From Nonomuraea sp. SYSU D8015 (GTDB lineage: Bacteria > Actinomycetota > Actinomycetes > Streptosporangiales > Streptosporangiaceae), in the NCBI RefSeq assembly GCF_008065375.1, contig NZ_VJYI01000010.1:1-64000 (forward strand): a stretch of 64,000 bases of DNA, in the 5' to 3' direction. The translations under genes and the position numbers were made by a program. Shown in pieces: positions 35,127 to 43,584 of this stretch. The notes below the pieces were generated by a model that worked only from the letters and a program-made list of their open reading frames with translations, searched no databases and was not told the DNA's origin. Position 1 is the first letter of the stretch; every line of letters begins with the position of its first letter.

Positions 35127-35495
35127 ATGGCGCAACAGCACCGGCCGATCCGCGGCGAGCACAAGTACGAGCAGGTCATCACCTCGGTCGAGGAGCACGA
35201 GGAGCGGCCGGGACGCAGCCTCATCACCACCGACCACGAGGTGATCCGCCACTGGGCCGAGGAGCGCGACGCGCACCCCGCCAAGGTGCCCGGCACCGAG
35301 CACGAAGGCAGGCCGGGTGTGCTCAGGTTCGACTTCCCCGGCTATGGCGGAGAGGACCTGGAGGAGATCTCCTGGGACGACTGGTTCAGGACGTTCGACG
35401 AGCGCGAGCTGAACTTCATCTTCCAGGAGCACAAGAAGGACGGCTCGCAGAGCAACTTCTTCCGCCTGGAGAGCCCGTACCGCGAGGACGCCTGA
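35127..35495 (+). CDS. Conserved small cytosolic protein of unknown function
   Basis: A 122-residue acidic protein. The core is DHEVIRHWAEERDAHPAKVPGTEHEGRPGVLRFDFPGYGGEDLEEISWDDWFRTFDERELNFIFQE; I have seen this kind of protein annotated as hypothetical, or wrongly as a branching enzyme, in actinomycetes. No catalytic motif is visible. The ATG at 35127 has GGGGGGAG nine bases upstream; an earlier ATG at 35079 has no ribosome site. It is divergent from mrpA across 182 bases and convergent with the LacI gene (6 bases between stops). Confidence 0.7.
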   Translation: MAQQHRPIRGEHKYEQVITSVEEHEERPGRSLITTDHEVIRHWAEERDAHPAKVPGTEHEGRPGVLRFDFPGYGGEDLEEISWDDWFRTFDERELNFIFQEHKKDGSQSNFFRLESPYREDA

Positions 35496-35501
35496 GCTTT
35501 C

Positions 35502-36515
35502 TCACGACCCAGGGGCGGGCGCCGTGCTGTGCCGCTCCACCAGGACGCTCGGCACCAACCGCTGGGCCGGCTCGGCCTCGGGCGCGGCCAGGTGGTCGAT
35601 GAGCGCCTCCACGGCGGCGGTGGCGATCTCTGTGGCGGGCGGGGTCGCGGTGGTCAGCTCCGGGTCGGTGGACTCCGGCTCGCCGTTGGAGCACAGCACG
35701 AGCGACAGCCGCTCCGGGATCGGCCGCCCGAGCGCGCGGGCCTCGTGCATCGCGCCCAGGGTGGCCTCCCAGTTGTAGGAAATGACGCCCGTCGTGCCGG
35801 GAGCGGCCTCAAGGAGCTCGCGCAACGCCTCCCGGCCGGCGCGTACGGTGTGCTGGCTCTCGACGATCGTGCAGCCGAGTTTCCGCTCCTCGCAGGTGCG
35901 CCGGACGGCGTCGGCGAAGCGCACCGCCGCGCCGATGCCGCGGGTGCCCCGCTCGTACGGCGCGTTGAGCATGCCGATCGTCCGGTGCCCGAGACCCGCG
36001 AGGTGGTCGACCACCAGCCGGGCGATCTGCTCGAAGTCGGCGTCCGCGAAGGGCACGTGGCCCGGCGCGCGGGTGCGCCCGATCAGCCCGACGGGAATGC
36101 CCGCCGACCTGAGGAACCTCACCCGCTCGTCCGACATCGCCACCTGCATCAGCAGGAAGCCCTGGACCAGCCCGGCCCGGACCAGCTGGCGCAGCTCGTT
36201 GAGGTCGTCGGCGCCGGACGTCCACAGGACCACGTGGTAGCCCCGGCGGCGGGCGGCCTCGGTGGCGGCCAGGACGTATTCCAGGTCCGAGCCGACGATC
36301 GTGCGCGGCTGTGACGGGAAGACGATGGCGATGATGCGGCTGCGACCGCCGGCCAGGGCGCTGGCCATGGCATTCGGGGTGTAGCCGAGCTGCTCCATGG
36401 CGTCGAGCACCTTGCGGCGGGTCTCCGGGCGGATCGAGCGCGCTCCGGTGAGCACATGCGAGACGGTGCCGGTCGAGACACCGGCGAGGCGAGCGACATC
36501 AGCTCTCGTGACCAT
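35502..36515 (-). CDS. LacI-family transcriptional regulator
   Basis: A 337-residue repressor. The HTH is MVTRADVARLAGVSTGTVSHVLTGARSIRPETRRKVL, with the hinge helix at NAMASALAGGRSR. The periplasmic-binding-like sensor domain covers residues about 60-335. It is divergent from the sugar ABC operon and most likely controls it. The 215-base region between holds two CG-centred palindromes and a minus-strand promoter for this gene. The sugar sensed is inferred to be related to the GH32 pathway nearby, not shown. Confidence 0.85.
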   Translation of the reverse strand: MVTRADVARLAGVSTGTVSHVLTGARSIRPETRRKVLDAMEQLGYTPNAMASALAGGRSRIIAIVFPSQPRTIVGSDLEYVLAATEAARRRGYHVVLWTSGADDLNELRQLVRAGLVQGFLLMQVAMSDERVRFLRSAGIPVGLIGRTRAPGHVPFADADFEQIARLVVDHLAGLGHRTIGMLNAPYERGTRGIGAAVRFADAVRRTCEERKLGCTIVESQHTVRAGREALRELLEAAPGTTGVISYNWEATLGAMHEARALGRPIPERLSLVLCSNGEPESTDPELTTATPPATEIATAAVEALIDHLAAPEAEPAQRLVPSVLVERHSTAPAPGS

Positions 36516-36565
36516 GCGTGAAGTGTCCTGGGGTTCGGGGGGACGGGACTGACGACTACCACATG

Positions 36566-36573
36566 TTACGTAA
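36566..36573. promoter_or_regulatory. Palindrome in the LacI-sugar ABC intergenic region
   Basis: TTACGTAA is a perfect 8-bp palindrome with a CG centre, placed inside a pair of direct ATGTTAC repeats. It lies in the transcribed leader of the LacI gene (about 50 bases upstream of its ATG) and could be an autoregulatory operator. Short, so chance occurrence is possible. Confidence 0.3.
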
Positions 36574-36607
36574 ATGTTACCGGCGGATCGGTTCAGCGTT
36601 TCCGTGA

Positions 36608-36634
36608 ATCATACCTATCTTTGACTCGCGTCAA
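36608..36634 (-). promoter_or_regulatory. Promoter of the LacI gene with overlapping operator-like palindrome
   Basis: On the minus strand, TTGACG (36634-36629), a 15-base spacer and TATGAT (36613-36608) make a fair promoter with a consensus-like -10. The -35 overlaps TTGACTCGCGTCAA (36621-36634), a palindrome with one mismatched pair centred on CG. Its TTGAC/GTCAA arms resemble the operators near 43.5 and 54.0 kb. The site could govern both divergent transcripts. Confidence 0.45.
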
Positions 36635-36730
36635 TTCACCCCGAGGGCGTGCTTTCCCGCCGTCAAGTCCGCCTCAGGGGAACGGCGTGGGAGCGTCGGC
36701 GGCCCCACGCGTCACTTCAAGGGAGCACGG

Positions 36731-38053
36731 ATGCGACGGACCAAATTCTTCACGACACTCATGCCGATCACTGCGGTCGCCCTGCTGGCCACGGGCTGCC
36801 TGAACGACGCGGGCTCCACGCAGTCCGGAGGGGCGGGGAACGGCAACACCGGCAACACCGTCGAGATCATGACGGGGATGGGAGGCGACCTCTTCAACGC
36901 GGTGAAGGCGTCGCTGGACCCGTACGCCAAGGAGCAGGGCATCACGATCAAGTGGTCGCCCTCGGACAACTTCAACCAGCTCATCGTCACTCGCGTCCAG
37001 GGCAACAACCTGCCCGACATCGCGCTGTTCCCGCAGCCCGGGATCATGAAGGACCTCGCGGCCAAGGGCAAGCTCGCCCCGCTCGACGACGTCCTCGACA
37101 TGAACGCGCTGAAGAGCAGCATGACGCCCGGGACCCTCGAGGCCGGCACCCAGGACGGCAAGCTCTACGGGCTCATGATGAGCATGAACGTCAAGAGCCT
37201 GGTCTTCTATCCCAAGCAGGCCTTCGAGTCCGCCGGTTACCAGGCGCCCAAGTCCATCCCCGAGCTCCTCTCGCTCACCGACAAGATCCGCTCCGAGGGC
37301 AAGACTCCCTGGTGCCTGGGCATCGAGTCCGGGCCCGCGACCGGCTGGCCGGCCACCGACTGGATGGAGGAACTGGTCCTGAAGTACGGCGGGCCGGCCA
37401 AATACGATGACTGGGTCGCCCACAAGATCAATTTCGACTCGCCGCTGGTTCGCCAGGCCGCCGGCACATTCGAGAAGATCGCCTTCACCGAGGGGAATGT
37501 CCTGGGCGGCCGCAAGTCCATCTCCAGCAACAACTTCGGCACGGCCGGCAACCCGATGTTCCGCAACCCGCCGGGCTGCTTCATGTTCAAGCAGGGCAAC
37601 TTCGTCGCCGCCAAGGGCATCTTCCCCGATGACGTGGTGGCCGACATCGACAACCGCGTCGGCGTCTTCGGATTCCCGCCCGCCACGGCCGGCGGCGAGA
37701 ACCCCGTCGAGGGCGGCGGCGACCTCGCCGGCCTGTTCAGCAAGGACAACGCGGCGGCCAAGAAGCTCCTGCAGTACATGAGCACCAAGGACTTCGGCGC
37801 GGCCGGCGCCAAGACGGGCGCGTGGATGTCGCCCCACAAGGACTTCGACCTCGCCAACTACCCGACCAACACGATCAGGGACATCGCGAAGATCGCGTAC
37901 GGGTCGACCTCGCTGGCCTTCGACGGCTCGGACGCCATGCCCGGAGCCGTCGGCTCCGGCAGCTTCTGGAAGGGCATGACGGGGTGGATCAGCGGCCAGC
38001 AGTCCCTTGACCAGGCGCTCAAGACGATCGACGACAGCTGGCCGGCGAGCTGA
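36731..38053 (+). CDS. Sugar ABC transporter substrate-binding lipoprotein
   Basis: A 440-residue family 1 solute-binding protein. The signal peptide ends with the lipobox LLATGC (Cys about 23), giving a surface lipoprotein. VEIMTGMGGDLFNAVKASLDPYAKEQGI and NLPDIALFPQPGIMKDLAAKGKLAPLDD match the AglE-type alpha-glucoside binding proteins. The cargo is therefore an oligosaccharide or disaccharide; sucrose or a fructan is suggested only by the GH32 gene downstream. GGGAG precedes the ATG. First of three genes; no ATPase is encoded, so a shared MsiK-type ATPase is expected. Confidence 0.8.
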   Translation: MRRTKFFTTLMPITAVALLATGCLNDAGSTQSGGAGNGNTGNTVEIMTGMGGDLFNAVKASLDPYAKEQGITIKWSPSDNFNQLIVTRVQGNNLPDIALFPQPGIMKDLAAKGKLAPLDDVLDMNALKSSMTPGTLEAGTQDGKLYGLMMSMNVKSLVFYPKQAFESAGYQAPKSIPELLSLTDKIRSEGKTPWCLGIESGPATGWPATDWMEELVLKYGGPAKYDDWVAHKINFDSPLVRQAAGTFEKIAFTEGNVLGGRKSISSNNFGTAGNPMFRNPPGCFMFKQGNFVAAKGIFPDDVVADIDNRVGVFGFPPATAGGENPVEGGGDLAGLFSKDNAAAKKLLQYMSTKDFGAAGAKTGAWMSPHKDFDLANYPTNTIRDIAKIAYGSTSLAFDGSDAMPGAVGSGSFWKGMTGWISGQQSLDQALKTIDDSWPAS

Positions 38054-38065
38054 GGGGCCGCCGCC

Positions 38066-39049
38066 ATGCTGATCAAGTCGATCAACGCCGTCCTGGCCGT
38101 CGTCGCGGGGGTCGGCGGCGCGCTGGTCCTGTTCTGGGTGCTCAACCGGCTGGTCGGGCTGCTGCCCGGCAAGTGGGAAGATCGCTTGAAGCCGTACGTC
38201 TACATCGGCCCGGCCTTCCTGGCGATCAGCCTCTACCTGATCTATCCGGCGATCCAGACGATCCACTTCAGCTTCGCCAACGCCGACAGCACCGCCTATG
38301 TCGGGCTGGACAACTACACCTCGCTGCTGGGGTCGGCCGGCTTCCGGTCGACCCTGGTGAACACGCTCCTGTGGATCGTGATCGTGCCCGCGGTGACGAT
38401 CCTCCTCGGGCTCGGGATCGCCGTGCTGGCCGACCGCCTGCGGCCGCGGGCCGAGAAGCTGGCCAAGACGGCCGTCTTCATGCCCATGGCCATCTCGGCG
38501 GTCGGCGCGGGGACCATCTGGCGCTTCGTCTACGCGGCGAACCCGCCGGGAGAGCCGCAGATCGGCGTGCAGAACGCGATCGTGACCGCCCTCGGGTTCG
38601 ACCCGGTCAACTGGCTGCAGATCACCGACTTCAAGTTCAACAGTTTCGAGCTCATGGTGATGCTGCTGTGGGCCCAGGTCGGCTTCTCCATGGTGTTGCT
38701 GTCGGCGGCCATCAAGGGCGTGCCCGCCGACACCCTGGAGGCGGCCAGGATCGACGGGGCGAACGAACGCCAGATCTTCCTCAAGGTGATCGTCCCGCAG
38801 ATCCGCGGGACGATCATCACGGTCTTCGTCACGGTGACGATCGGCGTCATGAAGCTGTTCGACATCGTCTACGTCATGACGAACGGCGACTTCGACACCA
38901 ACGTCATCGGCGTGCAGTTCTTCAACGAGCTCTTCACGAACTTCGACAACGGCAAGGCGGCCGCCATCGTGGTCATGCTGATGATCGCCATCATTCCGAT
39001 CATGATCTACCAGGTGCGCCACTTCCGCACCGAGGAGGCGGGGCGATGA
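38066..39049 (+). CDS. Sugar ABC transporter permease, AglF/MalF type
   Basis: A 327-residue permease with eight hydrophobic segments; the two N-terminal ones (LIKSINAVLAVVAGVGGALVLFWVL and YIGPAFLAISLYLIYPAIQ) are typical for AglF-like proteins. The EAA motif is VPADTLEAARIDGANERQIFLKVIVPQIRG. It starts 12 bases after the binding-protein gene and overlaps the next permease (ATGA). It forms the membrane channel together with the following gene product. Confidence 0.85.
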   Translation: MLIKSINAVLAVVAGVGGALVLFWVLNRLVGLLPGKWEDRLKPYVYIGPAFLAISLYLIYPAIQTIHFSFANADSTAYVGLDNYTSLLGSAGFRSTLVNTLLWIVIVPAVTILLGLGIAVLADRLRPRAEKLAKTAVFMPMAISAVGAGTIWRFVYAANPPGEPQIGVQNAIVTALGFDPVNWLQITDFKFNSFELMVMLLWAQVGFSMVLLSAAIKGVPADTLEAARIDGANERQIFLKVIVPQIRGTIITVFVTVTIGVMKLFDIVYVMTNGDFDTNVIGVQFFNELFTNFDNGKAAAIVVMLMIAIIPIMIYQVRHFRTEEAGR

Positions 39050-39960
39050 GCGTCACGGAACGTCTCGCGCCCCGTCCCGCGGCCCACGCGCCGGCCGCCC
39101 CGCGCCGCGCGCTCCGCCGCCAGGGCGAGGCCAGCCCGGTCGCCAAGGCCACGGTCGTGTTCGTCTGCACGCTGTGGATCATCCCGACGCTGGGGCTGCT
39201 GATCACGTCGTTCCGCACCAAGGACGACGCGAACACCCTCGGGTGGTGGACCGTGTTCACCGATCCCGCGTCGCTGGCGCGCTTCACGACCAGCGCGTAC
39301 GGCGAGGTCACCGCCCAGGCCAACCTCGACCAGGCGTTCGTCAACAGCTTCGCCATCGCGCTGCCGGCGACGTTCATCCCGCTGCTCATCGCGGCGTTCG
39401 CGGCGTACGCGTTCGCGTTCATGCGGTTCCCCGGGCGGAACGTGCTCTTCATCGTGATCGTCAGCCTGCTCGTCGTGCCGAACTACGTGGCCCTGGTGCC
39501 GATCCTGCAGTTGTACGGTGACTTCGGCATCAACGGGACGTTCCCGGCGGCGTGGCTGGCCCACATCGGGTTCGGCATGTCCCTGGCGATCTACATCCTG
39601 CGCAACTACATGGCGACGCTGCCGAAGGCGGTGCTCGAGTCGGCCAGGATCGACGGCGCCACCCACTTCACGATGTTCTGGCGGCTCATCATGCCGATGT
39701 CGGTGCCGGCGCTCGCGTCGTTCGCGATCTTCCAGTTCCTATGGGTGTGGAACGACCTGCTCGTCGCGCTGGTCTTCATCGGGCCGGGGGAGAACCAGCC
39801 GATCACGGTCGCCGTCCAGGGCCTTATGGGGCAGCAGGGGCAGGGCTGGCAGCTGGTCACGGCGGGAGGATTCATCTCGATGGTGGTGCCCATCCTGTTC
39901 TTCCTCTCCCTGCAGCGCTTCTTCGTCCGCGGCCTGACGGCCGGCTCGGTCAAGGGCTGA
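39046..39960 (+). CDS. Sugar ABC transporter permease, AglG/MalG type
   Basis: A 304-residue permease. It has a long Ala/Arg/Pro-rich cytoplasmic head (residues 1-33), then six spans. The EAA motif is LPKAVLESARIDGATHFTMFWRLIMPMS, and the C-terminal FFLSLQRFFVRGLTAGSVKG is typical of MalG-type proteins. It is the last gene of the operon, followed by the repeat-rich spacer that faces the GH32 gene. Confidence 0.85.
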   Translation: MSVTERLAPRPAAHAPAAPRRALRRQGEASPVAKATVVFVCTLWIIPTLGLLITSFRTKDDANTLGWWTVFTDPASLARFTTSAYGEVTAQANLDQAFVNSFAIALPATFIPLLIAAFAAYAFAFMRFPGRNVLFIVIVSLLVVPNYVALVPILQLYGDFGINGTFPAAWLAHIGFGMSLAIYILRNYMATLPKAVLESARIDGATHFTMFWRLIMPMSVPALASFAIFQFLWVWNDLLVALVFIGPGENQPITVAVQGLMGQQGQGWQLVTAGGFISMVVPILFFLSLQRFFVRGLTAGSVKG

Positions 39961-39970
39961 CCAGCCCCGC

Positions 39971-40034
39971 CCACCGACCATCCCGGCCACCGACCATCCC
40001 GGCCACCGACCATCCCGGCCACCGGCCATCCCGC
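39971..40034. repeat. Four 16-bp tandem repeats
   Basis: The unit CCACCGACCATCCCGG occurs three times exactly (39971-40018), followed by a fourth copy with two changes (40019-40034). It starts 10 bases after the permease stop codon, in the spacer between convergent transcripts. Confidence 0.95.
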
Positions 40035-40095
40035 TCACCCGACCGGTCGGTCACCGACCGGTCGGTCACCGACCGGTCGGTCACCGACCGGTCGG
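40035..40095. repeat. Four tandem copies of a palindrome-bearing 15-bp unit
   Basis: TCACCGACCGGTCGG is repeated three times exactly (40051-40095) after a first copy with one extra C (40035-40050). Each unit contains the perfect 12-bp palindrome CCGACCGGTCGG, so single strands can fold into a series of hairpins. It may act as a bidirectional terminator or a protein-binding array; neither is shown. Confidence 0.95.
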
Positions 40096-40667
40096 TCCCC
40101 GGGCCAGTGGTCTGACCCGGTTCCCCCGGCCAGTGGCCTGACAACTCGGCCACCCCGCCGGTCGGCCCGGTCGCCCAGTCGGTCGGCCCGGTCACTTGGC
40201 CAGTCGTCTGACCAGCTCGGCCGCCCGGCCGGTTGGTTACCCGGCCACGCGACCGCTACGGTCGCCGAGGCCACGCTGGGCACGCGGCTGCGCCGGCGGC
40301 CTCGGTCACCGGGTCACGGCGGCCTTGCCGACCGCGCCGGTCACACCGACCGCGCCGGTCACAGCGACCGGTCACAGCAACCGCGCCTGTCACAGCGGCC
40401 GCACCGGTTACGCGGACTGCCGGGATCACGCTGCCACGTGGCTGCGCTGGCCGCCTCGGGCAGGCAGTCGGCCCCGCCGCCTCCGTCGCGCTGGCCGCCT
40501 TGGTCAGGCCGGTCGGCCCCGCCGTCTCGGTCGCGCCGCCGCTTCCGTCACGCCGGCCGGCCTCGTCGCCTCGTCGCGCCGGCCGCCTAAGGCCGCCCGG
40601 GCCGCCGGGTCACGCCGGCCCCCTCGCGTCGGCCGGCCGGGACCCTCCGGCCCGGGCGGGCGCCCCC
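40096..40667. other. Repeat-derived gene-free spacer between convergent genes
   Basis: No credible gene: reading frames here are low-complexity on both strands. A third motif, GGCCAGTGGTCTGAC and variants, recurs near 40102, 40129 and 40199. From about 40300 onward, degenerate GCGCCGGTCAC-like and CGCCGGCCGCC-like elements repeat to the end of the GH32 gene. The spacer separates the permease (plus strand) from the GH32 gene (minus strand). Confidence 0.7.
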
Positions 40668-42368
40668 TCAGTGGAGGGGTGCCCAGATCGAGCCGAGCGG
40701 TTGGACGGTGAGCGAGCGCAGGACCGCCGTCCCGCCCTCGGCGAACACGCCGAGCCCGCCGGGTCCGGGGAAGACGAGGTCGGTGATCACCGTCTGGCCC
40801 CCGTGACCGAAGAGCTCAACGGAGGACGTGTCGAGGTACGCCGTGAACCGCACCCTGCCGCCCTCGACAGGCGCCGGACCGCCGTGCCGGCCCGCGGCCG
40901 CCTGGCCGGGGCCCCGCTCCACGAACAGTTCGCCGGCGCGCACGTCGTAACCGAACCTGGCAACCTGACAGTCACCGCCGGTGGCGTCAGCGTCGTCCCC
41001 GGACGCCGCGCCGCCCCCCTGGGACTGGCCGATGTGTGCCTCCTCCCCGGACGCCGCGCCGCCGCCCTGGGAATCGCCGACACGCGCGCCGCCCCCGATC
41101 ATCACACCGTCGGCCCGCTCATCTCCAGAGTGCGCGGCGTCCCCAGAGATCGCGCTGCCGGCCCTGTCGTCGCCGGAGTGGGTGTCGTCCCGGGAGGCCG
41201 CGCTACCCACCTGGTCATCGCCGGAGTGAGCGTCGTGCCCGGAGGTTGCGCCGCCGATCAGGAAGCCGAACCGCTCGGCCGTGCCGGGCTCGAACTCGGC
41301 GATGATCTCGATGGCGCCGCATCCTGCCGCAACCGGCAGGGAGGCGGGGCCGCTCACCTGCAGGTCGTTCAGCTGAACGGCCGGCCCGGTGCGCAGCCCG
41401 GTGACCGCCCCGACCGGGCGTTGCGCCAGCCGGACCCGGCCGCCGTCGGCGACCAGCGACAACTCCCGGGGCAGGGACATGGCCCCCCGCCAGGGCCGCG
41501 TGCCGATCGAGGCGATGTCGTCCCAATTGGCCATCCAGCCGATCCAGTAGCGGCGGCCGTCCGGCGCGCCGTTCCAGGAGACGGCGGCGTAGAAGTCGCG
41601 CCCGTGATCGGCCCACGCCGTGGAGACGTCGTCGGGGGTGAACGTGACGCCGTCGAAGTCGCCGACGAAATACTGCACGCCGGAGCCGCCGACCGGCCCT
41701 CCCGGGTTGAGGCTGACCGCCATCATCCACTTCGACCCGCCGCCCCCTCCCTCGACGGGCAGTTCGAACAGGTCGGGCACCTCCCAGACGCCGCCGGTCG
41801 CCCCGGCCGGGCCGAACTCGCTGAGCCGCGTCCACGCCTTCAGGTCGTCGGAGCTGTAGAGCGCGATCTTCCGGTCCGCGGCCAGCGCGACCACCATGAC
41901 CCAGTAGCCGCCGTCGGCGTGCCAGAAGACCTTCGGGTCGCGGAACTCCGTCGAACCGATGTCGAGCACCGGGTTGCCGGCGTACCTCGTCCAGGTCCGG
42001 CCGTGGTCGGTGCTGTAGGCCAGGGACTGCGCCTGCCGGCCGGTCGCCGGATTCCACGCCGTGTAGACGGCGACGGCCGCCGCCTTGCCGAAGCCGGCCG
42101 TGTCGTGCTCGTCCACCACCACGCTGCCGGAGAAGACCTGCTCGTCCGGGGTCGCCGGGATGGCCGTGCCGAGCTCCTCCCAGTGCACCAGGTCGGGGCT
42201 GACGGCGTGCCCCCACGAGATGTTGCCCCATCTGTCCCCGTCGGGGTTGTACTGGTAGAAGAGGTGGAACTCGCCGTCGTGCCACACCAGGCCGTTGGGG
42301 TCGTTCATCCAGTTGCGCGCGGGCGTGTAGTGCACCTGCGGCCGGTACGGCTCGCTGTAGGGCGGCAA
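40668..42368 (-). CDS. Glycoside hydrolase family 32 (sucrase / fructan hydrolase) with repeat insertion
   Basis: A 566-residue GH32 enzyme of the five-bladed propeller plus beta-sandwich type. The nucleophile Asp is in RNWMNDPNGL (about residue 20), the transition-state stabiliser in EFRDPKVF, and the acid/base Glu in VWEVPDLF (family EC motif as EV). It hydrolyses beta-fructosidic bonds in sucrose, inulin or levan. There is no signal peptide, so it acts in the cytosol on imported sugar. The TTG start has AGGAGG six bases upstream. The C-terminal sandwich contains five 16-residue repeats (residues about 381-460) not found in usual members. It follows its LacI gene by 38 bases. Confidence 0.85.
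   Translation of the reverse strand: MPPYSEPYRPQVHYTPARNWMNDPNGLVWHDGEFHLFYQYNPDGDRWGNISWGHAVSPDLVHWEELGTAIPATPDEQVFSGSVVVDEHDTAGFGKAAAVAVYTAWNPATGRQAQSLAYSTDHGRTWTRYAGNPVLDIGSTEFRDPKVFWHADGGYWVMVVALAADRKIALYSSDDLKAWTRLSEFGPAGATGGVWEVPDLFELPVEGGGGGSKWMMAVSLNPGGPVGGSGVQYFVGDFDGVTFTPDDVSTAWADHGRDFYAAVSWNGAPDGRRYWIGWMANWDDIASIGTRPWRGAMSLPRELSLVADGGRVRLAQRPVGAVTGLRTGPAVQLNDLQVSGPASLPVAAGCGAIEIIAEFEPGTAERFGFLIGGATSGHDAHSGDDQVGSAASRDDTHSGDDRAGSAISGDAAHSGDERADGVMIGGGARVGDSQGGGAASGEEAHIGQSQGGGAASGDDADATGGDCQVARFGYDVRAGELFVERGPGQAAAGRHGGPAPVEGGRVRFTAYLDTSSVELFGHGGQTVITDLVFPGPGGLGVFAEGGTAVLRSLTVQPLGSIWAPLH
40989..41228 (-). repeat. Five 48-bp in-frame repeats in the GH32 gene
   Basis: Five 16-residue units, in order: HSGDDQVGSAASRDDT, HSGDDRAGSAISGDAA, HSGDERADGVMIGGGA, RVGDSQGGGAASGEEA and HIGQSQGGGAASGDDA. 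The period is exactly 48 bp, so the frame is preserved. They lie in the C-terminal beta-sandwich between FGFLIGGATSG and CQVARFGYDV. Acidic and Gly/Ser-rich, probably a disordered surface loop. Confidence 0.9.
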
Positions 42369-42406
42369 GGCGATCCTCCTGTTTCGGGGCTCCGGGTTTT
42401 CGGGGG

Positions 42407-43498
42407 CTAGAGCGCGGCCACGGAGTCGCGGACCACGAGCGTGCAGGGCATGAGCGCGTGCTCGCCGCCGGGCTCCGGCGCCGCGGAGGCCGCGCGGGCC
42501 AGCGCCCGGCGCGCCGCCCAGGCGCCCATCTCGTAGTGCGGCAGGGCGACGGTGGTCAGCGCGGGATCGAGGGCGTCGGCGACGTGCTCCTGGTCGTCGA
42601 AGCCGACCACGGACAGGTCGGCGGGAATGCTCAGCCCGGCCGCGCGGGCGGCGCGGTAGGCGCCCATGGCCATCCGGTCGTTGAAGCAGAACAGCGCGCT
42701 CGGCCGGTCGCGCCGGCCGAGGAGCTCGGCGGTGGCCCGCGCGCCGCCGTGCACGTCGCCGGTCTCGCCCCGGACGACCAGCGAAGGGTCGAAATCGGCG
42801 CCGAGCGTGGCCGCGAAGGCCTCCAGCCGCTCGCGGGCCGCCGGGACGTCCTCGCCCGTCGTGCAGAACCCGATCCGCCGGTGCCCGGCGGCGAGCAGGT
42901 GCTCGACCGCGGCCCGCGCGCCGCCGCGCTCGTCCGGCACCACCCAGTCGGCCGCCGGAGCGGACGTACGCCCGTCGCCGGTCGCCGGGGTGGGCCTGCG
43001 CCCGTCGCCCAGGGCGGACGTGCGCCGCTCGCCGGGCGCGGCGACCGTCGGGCGTCCGTCCAGTACGACCACCGGCAAGCCCTCGGGAATCTCCGGAACC
43101 TCGACCTCCCGGTGGTACATGCACGCGTACACCAGCGCGTCCACGTTCCGCTGGACCAGCGCCTGGACCGCGCTGCGCTCCAGGTCGGCGACGCCGCCGG
43201 TGTCGATGAGCAGCAGCACGTATCCCGCCTGCCACGCCGTCTCCTGCGCCCCCTTGAGCATCCGCCCGGCGAACGGCGTGGTGGCCACCATGTCCGACAG
43301 CAGGCCGATGGTACGGGTCCGGCGCGTGCGCAGGCTGCGCGCCAGCAGGTTGGGCGCGTAGCCGAGCTCGTCGGCCGCCTGCCGCACGCGCTCGCCGATC
43401 GCGGGCTTCACCCGCCTGGCGTCCTGGCCGTTCAGCACGAGGGAGACGGTGGACACCGACACGCCGGCCCGCTCCGCCACGTCCTTGAGTGTCGCCAC
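42407..43498 (-). CDS. LacI-family transcriptional regulator of the GH32 unit
   Basis: A 363-residue repressor. The HTH is VATLKDVAERAGVSVSTVSLVLNG, the hinge helix APNLLARSLRTRR, followed by a sugar-binding sensor domain. The GTG at 43498 gives the canonical start; a GTG at 43516 would add six residues. Residues about 153-185 (PGERRTSALGDGRRPTPATG and beyond) are an inserted degenerate repeat inside the sensor domain. The gene is followed by the GH32 gene 38 bases on, and a perfect palindrome lies 19 bases upstream of its start, so it very likely represses itself and GH32. Confidence 0.85.
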   Translation of the reverse strand: MATLKDVAERAGVSVSTVSLVLNGQDARRVKPAIGERVRQAADELGYAPNLLARSLRTRRTRTIGLLSDMVATTPFAGRMLKGAQETAWQAGYVLLLIDTGGVADLERSAVQALVQRNVDALVYACMYHREVEVPEIPEGLPVVVLDGRPTVAAPGERRTSALGDGRRPTPATGDGRTSAPAADWVVPDERGGARAAVEHLLAAGHRRIGFCTTGEDVPAARERLEAFAATLGADFDPSLVVRGETGDVHGGARATAELLGRRDRPSALFCFNDRMAMGAYRAARAAGLSIPADLSVVGFDDQEHVADALDPALTTVALPHYEMGAWAARRALARAASAAPEPGGEHALMPCTLVVRDSVAAL

Positions 43499-43516
43499 GG
43501 GACCGCATCCTCTCAC

Positions 43517-43530
43517 GTCAAACGTTTGAC
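43517..43530. promoter_or_regulatory. Perfect LacI-family operator upstream of the LacI-GH32 operon
   Basis: GTCAAACGTTTGAC is a perfect 14-bp palindrome centred on CG, typical of LacI-family operators, 19-32 bases upstream of the predicted GTG. Autoregulation plus control of GH32 is the simplest reading. Confidence 0.7.
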
Positions 43531-43584
43531 ATCAATGTCGCGCCTGGTGAGAAGGGGGTCGCGATGTCGTCGGCAGGCGCGGGC

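Noticed and set aside
39971..40095. Repeat cluster considered as a CRISPR array
   Set aside because: Repeats are directly adjacent with no unique spacers, and no cas genes are present.
40196..40711. Long plus-strand reading frames in the repeat spacer
   Set aside because: The encoded protein is Arg/Pro/Ala-rich, follows the DNA repeats and has no domain; long frames are expected by chance at this GC content.
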